Positions 18,182 through 25,634 of a DNA stretch of 37,825 nt are shown one piece after another. Position 1 is the stretch's first letter; each line of letters opens with the position of its first letter. Source of the stretch: Planctomycetia bacterium (GTDB lineage: Bacteria; Planctomycetota; Planctomycetia; Pirellulales; JACPPG01); contig JACPPG010000021.1 in assembly GCA_016191115.1 (NCBI GenBank), forward strand, positions 1 to 37,825, read 5' to 3'. Position numbers and translations under genes: made by a program. The notes beneath the pieces were generated by a model. It made no database searches and was not told the DNA's origin. It saw only the letters and a program-made list of their open reading frames with translations.

Positions 18182-19345
18182 ATGCAACGGTTCATCTCGC
18201 GGCAGCGTTTGTCGGCGTATCTCGGGGCTCTGGGGACGGGCATCGTGCTGGCGTCTTCCGGCTGCACGCACGTGCAGCTTCAACGGAACACGGTCCGGCA
18301 GGCCCGCACCGTCGGCGACATCCACCAGCAGCAGGTGCTCAACAACCTGGCGATGTTCGTTTACGACAACAACTCCATGCCGTCGTTCTCGATTCCCAAC
18401 CAAGGCGGTTCGAACGTCACCGACACGGGCAATGCTTCGGTGGCGCCGGGGTTTGGCCGGGCGACCAGCAATTTCCTCTTCGACGCGCTGGGCCTGAATT
18501 TCGGCGCCGCGCGGGAAGCCCAAGAATCGTTCACCATGACGCCCGTGAACGACCCGCGCAAGTTAGAGCTCATGCGCTGCGCGTACCAGCAAGCGGTCGC
18601 GAACTGCGGACGCGGCGAAGTCTCCGAACACTGCCCCGATTGCCAGACCATTCAGAACAAGTTCTATACGGGCGACCCGGACGGCGACATCGCGGAAAGC
18701 GGCGAAGGGGCCGTCACCTCCGAGTGTCTGAAGCCGAATTGCTGGTTCTGCGTGGGCTGCAAGAAGGACGTCCCTAAGGGCTGCCCGTGCCTGTACGTGG
18801 GCGAGTACTGCGGCGTGTACGTGTGGGTTCCGGCCGGCGGGCGCGACGAGCTGACGAAGCTGACGCTGGCGATTTTGGATTACGCGCTAAACGATCCGCC
18901 CAAGTTGCGCAGCAAGCTGGTGACGTACTACATCGACGAAAACGGCCTGCCGACCACGCAAAAGCAGTCGGTGGGCACGGTCACGGCCGCGGTGAATATC
19001 GACGAGAACAACGCCAGCCTGCTGAATACGTCGAAACCGGAAGAGGCAAAACTCGAGCAAGTTCTCAAGGGCCGCTTGCAGGTGGTCGATAGCCGGCTTC
19101 AAAACCTTGAGTCCGATTCGAAGCTGAACACACCGGCATTCCGCGACGAGCGCAACCGGCTGTTGGCCGAGCGGGCGTCGCTAGAGAACAAGCTGCAATA
19201 TATCAGCGAGCAGTTTCGCAAAGGCGTGCTGAAGGACCGGTTCTACCCGCCCTCGCCCAGCATGGTACCGGGCTCGCTATTGCTGCCGTTCAATCTGCAG
19301 CAACAGACACTCACGCCACCGCCGCCAGGATTCTTCGGTCAGTAG
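18182..19345 (+). CDS. Cysteine-rich lipoprotein, unknown function
   Basis: A 387-aa protein starting MQRFISRQRLSAYLGALGTG. It has a lipobox LASSGC with Cys28 as the lipidated residue, so it should be membrane-anchored outside the cytoplasm. The middle part holds a Cys cluster: HCPDCQ, then CLKPNCWFCVGCKKDVPKGC with further CxC and Cys residues. This could bind metal or form disulfides. The C-terminal half has a coiled-coil-like stretch (RLQVVDSRLQNLESDSKLN, then RLLAERASLENKLQYISEQF) and a Pro-rich tail. AAGGGG lies six bases before the start. The 3' end overlaps the convergent gene at 19339 by seven bases. It resembles planctomycete-specific hypothetical proteins; no function is assigned. 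Confidence 0.82.
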   Translation: MQRFISRQRLSAYLGALGTGIVLASSGCTHVQLQRNTVRQARTVGDIHQQQVLNNLAMFVYDNNSMPSFSIPNQGGSNVTDTGNASVAPGFGRATSNFLFDALGLNFGAAREAQESFTMTPVNDPRKLELMRCAYQQAVANCGRGEVSEHCPDCQTIQNKFYTGDPDGDIAESGEGAVTSECLKPNCWFCVGCKKDVPKGCPCLYVGEYCGVYVWVPAGGRDELTKLTLAILDYALNDPPKLRSKLVTYYIDENGLPTTQKQSVGTVTAAVNIDENNASLLNTSKPEEAKLEQVLKGRLQVVDSRLQNLESDSKLNTPAFRDERNRLLAERASLENKLQYISEQFRKGVLKDRFYPPSPSMVPGSLLLPFNLQQQTLTPPPPGFFGQ

Positions 19346-21171
19346 CGGGATGGCGTCGCGCTCCGGTACAGAGGGACGTACGTGGGCGGAGGGGGAGGGG
19401 GAGGGGGGGCGGCTGATTGCAATGCCGCCTCAAGGGACGTTCGAGCGTCTCTGGCCTGCTTGACGAACTTGGCGGCCGGATCGATGAACTGGTAGGCTCG
19501 TCCGCCAATCGCCTTCCGACCGTGGGACAATGCCTGCTCCGCAACGTGCAACTTCCGCACTGTTTCGTGGGCGTGCGTCGGGGTCTGCGTGTCGACAAGA
19601 GCGCTTTCATATGCTTCTTGGACGGCGTTCTGGATGCTGTTGAGTTCGGATCTCCGTTTGTCATCCGCCTCCTTCACCAACCTGCTCATGCCATTGTTGA
19701 TCTCCGCGATCTGCACGGCCGCATTCGCCATGAACGCACGAATGTCCGGCACATGCTTGGCACGCAAATACGCATCCGTGTGGTAGTCGAAGGCGAGCTG
19801 CAGCCGGCCGGCGCTATCCTCAAAACCCTCACTGTAGTTCGCGGCGTCGTTCGCGAACGATTCGGCCCGCACGAGCAATCTATACGCCTCGCGGGCGCGG
19901 GATTCTTCTGCATGCTTCGGTGTTTCATTTGTTTTGGGATAAAGCTGCTTGGCGACCGCCGCGGCGATCTTCGCTTTGACCTCCAGCGACTTTGGCTCGC
20001 GATTGTAACCCAGGTCGATAGCCCGGTCGTCCGAGCGCAGGGCCTGATCCAAGACGGCAAGGGCCGCTTTGTCCGGTTCGTCGCGCTTGTCCCGTTTGAT
20101 CGGCGGGTCGGGCCGAACGGGCGGCCGGTTGTTCGCGTCTCCGTCGCACGACTTAGCCAGACCAGGATTCCGCGCCGCCGCAGCCACGACCGGCGCCGCG
20201 ACCAGTCGCCTCAACGCATCCGCGCGGTCCCGATAGGCATCGCGAAAATTCGGATCCAGACGGATCGCCTGATCGAACCGCTGGATGGCCACGAGCAGAA
20301 TCCGCCGATCGGCCGTCGTTTCGGCTGCTTCCGGCGTTTTGCCCTTGTCCATGGCGCCGATCAGCAGTTTTCCTTGCTTATAAGGAGGAACGCTCCACGA
20401 CGGGTTGGCGCGTTCCGCATCACGATACTTCTCGCAGGCACAACAAACTAGGTTGCGTGCGTCGGCTTCACCAGCGTCATACTGATCGGCGAATGCGTCG
20501 CCCCAACTGTCGTAGAGCTGCGGGGGCACGGGGTGACTCTTTTGCTGCTGGAACGTTTCTTCGGCCTTTCTGAAGCTGGCGAATGCCTGGTCGAATGACG
20601 CCATATCATTCGCTTTGAACTGCGTCGCTCGCTTGGCCCACATTCGGCCCAGCCGGTGGTGCACGTCTCCCACCTGACAGTTGTGCTGCCGCGCCCTTTG
20701 ATAGTCGGCAATCGCATTCTCCGTCTCGTCCTTGCTTTCCCAATAGATGCCCCGCAGCCAGTACAGGTCCCACGGGTTGTCGGCGGCCTTGCCCTTGGAA
20801 TTGGTCTTGGTCTTGCCCCCATTCGCATTCTTTGCTTCGTACTCGCGAATCTTGTCCGTGCAGTGCTTTTGAATGTCGTCGAGCGCGACGACGTCCTTTT
20901 CCTTGCGCACCCAGGCCTCGATAGGCTCGCGGCTGTAGCTGCCGGGGTCGGCGATCTGCAGCCATTGCCCGTCGACCTTCTTCACCTCGGCCGGCCATTC
21001 CATCTGAAAGACCGTGGCGCCGCCAGCGCGGTCGCCGGGAGATTTGCGCAGTTGCACGGTGGCCGACTTGGGCATGACCTTGGCGTCCTTCCACTTCTCA
21101 GCGCGACACGGAAGCGCGGACGAGACCGCCAGCACGCAAAAAACGACCACGCGCACGATGCTGCCGTTCAT
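19339..21171 (-). CDS. Exported SH3-like/TPR-type protein, unknown function
   Basis: A 610-aa protein with a signal peptide (IVRVVVFCVLAVSSALPCRAE). Next is a bacterial SH3-like segment (SATVQLRKSPGDRAGG, then WLQIADPGSY and EAWVRKEKDVVALD) that probably binds cell-wall or other ligands. Helical repeats of TPR character follow: YWLRGIYWESKDETENAIADYQRARQ, FDQAFASFRKAEETFQQ, and RFDQAIRLDPNFRDAYRDRADALRRL. The last third is helical and rich in Ala, Glu and Lys, ending in a run of eight prolines. The start at 21171 is chosen from the signal peptide; only a weak GGGG lies upstream, and the frame is open to a GTG at 21234. Its last codons overlap the convergent lipoprotein gene by seven bases. 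Confidence 0.8.
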   Translation of the reverse strand: MNGSIVRVVVFCVLAVSSALPCRAEKWKDAKVMPKSATVQLRKSPGDRAGGATVFQMEWPAEVKKVDGQWLQIADPGSYSREPIEAWVRKEKDVVALDDIQKHCTDKIREYEAKNANGGKTKTNSKGKAADNPWDLYWLRGIYWESKDETENAIADYQRARQHNCQVGDVHHRLGRMWAKRATQFKANDMASFDQAFASFRKAEETFQQQKSHPVPPQLYDSWGDAFADQYDAGEADARNLVCCACEKYRDAERANPSWSVPPYKQGKLLIGAMDKGKTPEAAETTADRRILLVAIQRFDQAIRLDPNFRDAYRDRADALRRLVAAPVVAAAARNPGLAKSCDGDANNRPPVRPDPPIKRDKRDEPDKAALAVLDQALRSDDRAIDLGYNREPKSLEVKAKIAAAVAKQLYPKTNETPKHAEESRAREAYRLLVRAESFANDAANYSEGFEDSAGRLQLAFDYHTDAYLRAKHVPDIRAFMANAAVQIAEINNGMSRLVKEADDKRRSELNSIQNAVQEAYESALVDTQTPTHAHETVRKLHVAEQALSHGRKAIGGRAYQFIDPAAKFVKQARDARTSLEAALQSAAPPPPPPPPTYVPLYRSATPSRY

Positions 21172-21972
21172 GAGGATAACCCCGTCGCCAGAGGCGTTGC
21201 CGCGACCGAAGAGCCCCCTGATGGAGCCGAACACCCCGCGGATTGTACGGGAAAAACAGCGAATCGCAAATTGCGCGGTGCAAATTCAGGCCGGTTTGGC
21301 GCCGGCGCGGGTGCATCGGGCGGTGCGGCGGCGCTCCCCAACGGCGCGGCCGTTGGCCCCGGCGACGGGTCCGCCGGCGTTCCGGTTACTGGTCCCGCCA
21401 ACGCCGACCTGGCATGTGTCGTGGCCGCCTGGCCCCGGCTGAACCCCCCCTCGGTCCACTTTTTGCTTTCCAGGAGACAACGGCTGCAACCGGGTCAAAA
21501 TCTCCCGGAAGCGCTCAATCCGGCTGACGCGGCAACGACCGCCCTGGCTCGCAATTGGCCAGTCGCGGGTTCGCGCGCGGATGCTGCGGCGTCACGGCGC
21601 GAGATTCTCGACATGGACCACCAGCGAGGCAATGAAGCCGTCCGGGAGTGCGTGCAGCAGTGCCTCGGCCAAGCGGGCGACCCGCTCGAAGCCTTGAACC
21701 GGCAACTTGAAAGTTTGGCGGCCGGCGGCTGGTTGGCAGCGGACATCGCCGCGGTTCGAAACGCCGCCATACGGATGTTGGCTGGCATCCTTGGACAGGG
21801 GATGGAGGACGGCCCAGTCCAACGGCAGGAAGGATCGGAAACGCGGTAAGACTGCCGCACCGCCGCGATAGAGCGGAGCCGTGTGAAGGCCTCCTGCGCC
21901 ACACGCTTCACGGCGATTTGGTCGGCGAGCCGGCGAGCGAGCGGCAAACCCGAATTCGTACGATATGGTGCA
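21172..21972. other. 801-bp gap, possibly decayed coding DNA
   Basis: The gap lies between the SH3/TPR gene start and the enolase stop. A minus-strand frame from about 21890 down to 21592 reads APLYRGGAAVLPRFRSFLP and ends LVVHVENLAP before a stop. A plus-strand frame 21613-21849 encodes 78 residues with amphipathic helices (NRQLESLAAGGWLAADIAAV). Both have coding-like third-base GC and neither has a ribosome binding site, so I do not call a gene. 21300-21400 is GC-rich and would encode a Gly/Ala/Pro-rich stretch. Confidence 0.35.
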
Positions 21973-23229
21973 TCACGACATGTTCCCGCGACGCTCCGTC
22001 TCGATGGCAAGCAAGCGGTTGTACTTGCTCAAGCGCTCCGATTGCGTGAGCGAGCCGGCCTTGGTGTAGTCAGCCGTCCAGCCGACGGCGAGATCGGCGA
22101 GCCAGTCGTCTTCGGTATCGCCGCTGCGAACCGAAAGCGTGACGCTCCAGTTCGCTGCACGCGCCAGACGGTACGCTTCAAGGGCTTCCGAGAGGGTGCC
22201 GATTTGATTGGCTTTGAGCAAGAGGGCGTTGCAGGCGCGGGCCTCGATCCCTCGCTGGATTCGTTGAGGATTTGTACAGAGCAGGTCGTCCCCAAGGATC
22301 AGGGCTTTGCCGGCTAAGGCGGCGCATAGATCGGGCCAGTCCTCCCAGTCGTCCTCCGCCAGCCCGTCCTCAATGCTGATAATGGGAAAACGTTCGACCC
22401 AGCCTGACACATGCGCGATCATTTGCTGGGCGGTCATCGGCGTCGGCCCCAGATCGTATCGGCCGTCTCGATAGAAATGGCTCGACGCCACGTCAACCGC
22501 CAGTGCGACATCTCGCCCCGGCTCAAAGCCGGCGGCGCGAATGCACGTCACCGCGTGTTCGAACAACTGTTCGGCGCTCGCGGCTGGTGGCGCTAACCCG
22601 CCTTCGTCGGCCGTGAGCCAGCGCATGTCGTATTCGCGACGGATCAGCGCGACGGCTTGTGCATAGACGGCGCTGGCCATTACCAAGGCCTCATCGATCG
22701 TGCGGGCGGACCGCGGCACTATGAGCACATCCTGGATTGGCACCTGTCCGCCGGCGTGCTTGCCGCCGCTAAAGAGATTGATGGTCAGCCGCGGCAAGTG
22801 GCGAATTGGCGTGCCCAACATGTCGGCGAAGTGCTGATACAAGGGCACTTGCCTTTCCACGGCTTGCGCCCGCGCGAACGCGAGTGAAACGGCCAGGATG
22901 GCGTTCGCGCCGAGTCGCGCCTTGTTGGGCGTGCCGTCCAGTTCGGCGAGAACGCGGTCGACGTCCGCTTGCGTGGCGATGTCCGCTCGTCCTGAAAGTG
23001 CGCGATTCAATTCATGATTGATGTTCGCCACCGCCTTGCGACAGCCGCGGCCGGCGTAGCGCGCCGGATCGCCATCGCGCAGCTCGACCGCTTCAGCGGC
23101 GCCGGTCGAGGCACCGCTGGGCACGGAGGCGGTCCCGGTGGTCCCGCTCGCCAGCGCGCACGTGGCGCGCACGGTAGGGCATCCGCGGCTGTCCAAAATC
23201 TCCAGGCCGGTCAAACGTCGGATCGTCAC
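21973..23229 (-). CDS. Divergent enolase-family protein
   Basis: A 418-aa protein with the full enolase layout: ILDSRGCPTV, PSGASTGAAEAVELRDGD, NLFSGGKHAGG (His158), ADEGGLAPP (Glu209), metal ligands Asp246, Glu287 and Asp314, catalytic Lys339 in LLLKANQIGTLSE, and the C-terminal TKAGSLTQSERLSKYNRLLAIE. Two active-site positions differ from housekeeping enolase. The Glu of the usual MQEF motif is Asp167 (IQDV), and the His of SHRSG is Val367 (SVRSG). This suggests altered activity or substrate, for example an enolase-like step on another phosphorylated acid. It starts seven bases after the kinase stop, so the two form an operon. Alternatively it is an ordinary enolase with relaxed sites, but the kinase partner makes that less likely. 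Confidence 0.88.
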   Translation of the reverse strand: MTIRRLTGLEILDSRGCPTVRATCALASGTTGTASVPSGASTGAAEAVELRDGDPARYAGRGCRKAVANINHELNRALSGRADIATQADVDRVLAELDGTPNKARLGANAILAVSLAFARAQAVERQVPLYQHFADMLGTPIRHLPRLTINLFSGGKHAGGQVPIQDVLIVPRSARTIDEALVMASAVYAQAVALIRREYDMRWLTADEGGLAPPAASAEQLFEHAVTCIRAAGFEPGRDVALAVDVASSHFYRDGRYDLGPTPMTAQQMIAHVSGWVERFPIISIEDGLAEDDWEDWPDLCAALAGKALILGDDLLCTNPQRIQRGIEARACNALLLKANQIGTLSEALEAYRLARAANWSVTLSVRSGDTEDDWLADLAVGWTADYTKAGSLTQSERLSKYNRLLAIETERRGNMS

Positions 23230-23236
23230 GCTGCGC

Positions 23237-24415
23237 TTAGACTCTTTGCAGAAAAGCGGGAATCAATTCAGCAATCGTTCGCGGCGGTTTGAGCAGCAGC
23301 CCGAGCACCGCCTGCTGCTGCCGGGATCGATTTGCTTCTTGAAGATACTCGACCGGTGAACGGCCTGCGACCCGGGCCAACAGGCAGCCCAGCGTATGTT
23401 GCACGGCGCGATCTTCAAAGCCGACCTGCCAAGGCACGACTCCCAGACTTTGGCGATACGCGATCCAGTATTGATTCGCCGCGCGAGCGAATCCTGCCCG
23501 GCGGTCGACGCGATGGTGTGCCTTGCTTAACAAGTGCGTAAGTGAGAAGCCGATGTCGAATGCCGGGTCGCCCACGTGGGCCACCTCGTGATCCAACAGG
23601 ATCAATCGGCCATGATGGACGAGGATGTTCTTGGGACTGAAGTCGCCGTGGACGAAGGTATCGTGACGCGCGCGAGTACGATCGAGAAGGCCTCCGAGGA
23701 ATGCCGCGGCTTCGGGCACTTGCTGGGACGTGAAGGCATAGTAAGGCTCCAGCCGCAGTGACTCGAACAGCGATTGGTCGTGGAGCTCTTGCGGCAAGTC
23801 GACACGTTGCTCGTACCCTCGCCGATGAATCAAGCCGAGCATCTCGCCGAACTGGCGGAAGTGCTGGCTGTCGACCGGCCGGCTCAAGAGCAGCGTCTTC
23901 CAGTTGTCGTGCGGTTCGGGCACGAATTGCATGGCCAGCAGGTGGTGAGCACGGTCCTCAAAGAGGAACGTGGGCACGATTCCGTGCGGCAGCGACCGGC
24001 TCAGCCATTGCATGGCCAAGGCTTCCCGATGTACACGCACCGGGTCGGAGAACCAGTCGACGGCTACCCGCAACTTGGCTAGCCCCTGCTTGACGACCCA
24101 CTTTTCGCCGCCCGCCAAGTCGACCAGCATCGTTCGATTGGAGACCCCGCCGGCCAGGCGGCGGACTGCGAGCGGTTCATGGGGCGACACGCGGCCGGTC
24201 GAGCGCAGATAGGCCTCCAAGTGGCCGGGCTGCTCGATGTCAAGCTGGCCGCTGTCGTTCCCAGGAGAACTGCAAAGTCCGGGGTCTGGCTCATTTTGTC
24301 GGCACATGCGGTTCTCAATTCTTCCGAAGGACCTTCGGCCGACAAATGTGCCTGACCCCCTCTCCCAAGACTTTGCTGTTCTCCTGCTGTCGTTCCCTTG
24401 AGCCGTCGAGGTCAT
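23237..24415 (-). CDS. APH-family kinase interrupted in frame by a family B element
   Basis: A phosphotransferase of the aminoglycoside/choline kinase (APH) fold. The N-lobe starts at LAVRRLAGGVSNRTMLVDLAGGEKWVVKQG, with Lys in VVKQG. The Brenner motif is HGDFSPKNILV and the metal-binding Asp is in LLDHEVAHVGDPAFDIG. It should phosphorylate a small hydroxylated molecule; the enolase-like gene follows after seven bases, so the product may be its substrate. The start at 24415 gives 392 aa. Residues 11-55 are encoded by an inserted 135-bp element with its duplicated target. Removing it joins MTSTAQGNDS directly to GQLDIEQPGH, giving a 347-aa ancestral form. Translation might instead begin inside the element. 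Only a weak GGAAC precedes the ATG. Confidence 0.82.
   Translation of the reverse strand: MTSTAQGNDSRRTAKSWERGSGTFVGRRSFGRIENRMCRQNEPDPGLCSSPGNDSGQLDIEQPGHLEAYLRSTGRVSPHEPLAVRRLAGGVSNRTMLVDLAGGEKWVVKQGLAKLRVAVDWFSDPVRVHREALAMQWLSRSLPHGIVPTFLFEDRAHHLLAMQFVPEPHDNWKTLLLSRPVDSQHFRQFGEMLGLIHRRGYEQRVDLPQELHDQSLFESLRLEPYYAFTSQQVPEAAAFLGGLLDRTRARHDTFVHGDFSPKNILVHHGRLILLDHEVAHVGDPAFDIGFSLTHLLSKAHHRVDRRAGFARAANQYWIAYRQSLGVVPWQVGFEDRAVQHTLGCLLARVAGRSPVEYLQEANRSRQQQAVLGLLLKPPRTIAELIPAFLQRV
24251..24397. mobile_element. Family B MITE-like element with 12-bp target duplication
   Basis: The 123-bp core (24263-24385) begins AGGAGAACTGCAAAGTC and ends with its inverted copy, with one mismatch in 17. Inner inverted segments (TGTCGG/CCGACA, GGCACAT/ATGTGCC) and a tight hairpin (CCGAAGG-a-CCTTCGG) fold the whole element. 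A perfect 12-bp direct repeat (gctgtcgttccc) flanks it at 24251-24262 and 24386-24397. Core plus one repeat is 135 bp, exactly 45 codons. A half copy lies at 16195-16237. Confidence 0.85.
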
Positions 24416-24601
24416 GACGTTCCATTGTATCCTGCACGGCCGTGTCGCACCCCAGGGGCTCACGACGTTTGTGGCCTTGCCCCGAGGAAGGTGGCACATC
24501 GCTCGTAATCCGGCGCCTGCCCGCGACGAAGGTTGAACGCCAGGACATGCATGCCGAAGACGTGAGCCAATTCTCCCACACGCCGGCCGATCCAAAAAGG
24601 T

Positions 24602-25119
24602 CTATAGATCCCCATTCGTCGGCACCGAAATCTTGTTGTCCTTCGACCACGATAGCGGCAGCCCGGTCGCGCCGAATTCGACCAGCGCACGATATAGCCT
24701 CGGCCGCAGAGTCTCGTCAAATACCGTGGCACAGTTCGGGCACAGCGATAGAGCGTTGCTTCGACTGACGCCCAGCGCCTTCACTTCGTCAATGAGAAAT
24801 CCTGGTAGGCGCTGTTGAACGATTGCGTCCCTTGGTAGGCGTCGCGGGCACCCAAAGCCCCGCGCAATCCGATCCGCCCGACGGCCAACACGGCGCTGCC
24901 GCCGCCTGTCGCCGGCGTCAGGGCGATCAACGCCCCCGTGATGACGGCCTCTCGCGTAGCCGATAGGCCGAACTCCACCAATCCAGGGACAAACGTGTCG
25001 TCCAGCCCGCTACGGCGCCAGGCGGCCTGCTTGGCCGCGTCGAAATAGGTGCTCTCCCAGAAGGTGCTGGCAACCGCGTCCAGGCAGCGCGCGATCCCGG
25101 CAACGAAGAGTCTAATTGC
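24602..25119 (-). pseudogene. Orphan polymorphic-toxin cassette (linker plus HNH-like tip), broken
   Basis: From 25119 to 24797 the minus strand encodes a diverged copy of the pre-HINT region of the toxin gene at 25635. It keeps ASTFWESTYFDAAK, ALTPATGGGSAVLAVGRIGLRGALGARD and AYQGTQSFNSAYQDF, and starts after a stop with no start codon. At 24797 homology ends abruptly and the frame closes with SLTK-stop. In another frame a new segment continues from 24796 to a stop at 24602: LIDEVKALGVSRSNALSLCPNCATVFDE and a further ~35 residues. The NALSLCPNCxxxFDE pattern resembles the C-terminal part of an HNH nuclease domain. This looks like a displaced toxin-tip cassette that is no longer expressed. 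The remaining DNA to 24416 shows no gene. Confidence 0.65.
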
Positions 25120-25146
25120 TCAGGTCAAAACAAGACGAATCGTTCC

Positions 25147-25626
25147 TTACTGCCCGCCTTCCTTTTCTACCTTTTCAAGAAATGCGATGGGATCGCATAC
25201 GAATGAGAAGGCGCGTGACGCTTTAATGTCCTTTACGACATCTTCAATCGTAGGCTCCAATACAGATTGGCTTTCACTCCAAAACAGATAGTCATGAAGC
25301 TTAGCCCATCGCACAACAGCCTGCAGCATGTCTACTACTGTCTCTCGTAGATCCAGTCGGATTCTGACCATAAGCAAGCGTCCATCTCCGTAATGCAATT
25401 CGATCCTATGCTCATCGTCCGAGCCGCCCCACGCCTTGATTGACTCGGACCAAGCCGCCGCGCGCGGAAACAGGCTAGAGAGCTCTTCTACATTCGGCGC
25501 TTTGCTGTTCGTCCACCATTCGTAAAGGTCAAACTCCTCGGTGCGAATGCTGCGCGGAACGCTGTGGAAAAACGCCTTAACAGCATCCTTAGGAATAACC
25601 ACTACATCGTACTGCCATACAGCCAT
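25147..25626 (-). CDS. Putative immunity protein of the adjacent toxin
   Basis: A 159-aa soluble, acidic protein starting MAVWQYDVVVIPKDAVKAFF, eight bases after the toxin stop codon. Features include EFDLYEWWTNSKAPNVEELSS, AAWSESIKAWGGSDDEHRIELHYG and LLMVRIRLDLRE, with alternating beta strands and many Trp. There is no signal peptide or membrane segment, as expected for a cytoplasmic inhibitor. The base composition is clearly poorer in GC than the flanking operon, a common sign of transferred immunity genes. I do not recognise a named immunity family. The call rests on position, size and composition. It lacks its own good ribosome binding site and is probably translated by coupling to the toxin. 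Confidence 0.65.
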   Translation of the reverse strand: MAVWQYDVVVIPKDAVKAFFHSVPRSIRTEEFDLYEWWTNSKAPNVEELSSLFPRAAAWSESIKAWGGSDDEHRIELHYGDGRLLMVRIRLDLRETVVDMLQAVVRWAKLHDYLFWSESQSVLEPTIEDVVKDIKASRAFSFVCDPIAFLEKVEKEGGQ

Positions 25627-25634
25627 GGGCTAAC

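Noticed and set aside
17566..18777. Plus-strand 403-codon frame
   Set aside because: It overlaps the well-supported lipoprotein gene in another frame, runs across the 66-aa gene, and has no recognisable domain.
20656..21849. Plus-strand 397-codon frame opposite the SH3/TPR gene
   Set aside because: Mostly antisense to a gene with a signal peptide and repeat structure; its 3' part is kept only as a weak possibility.
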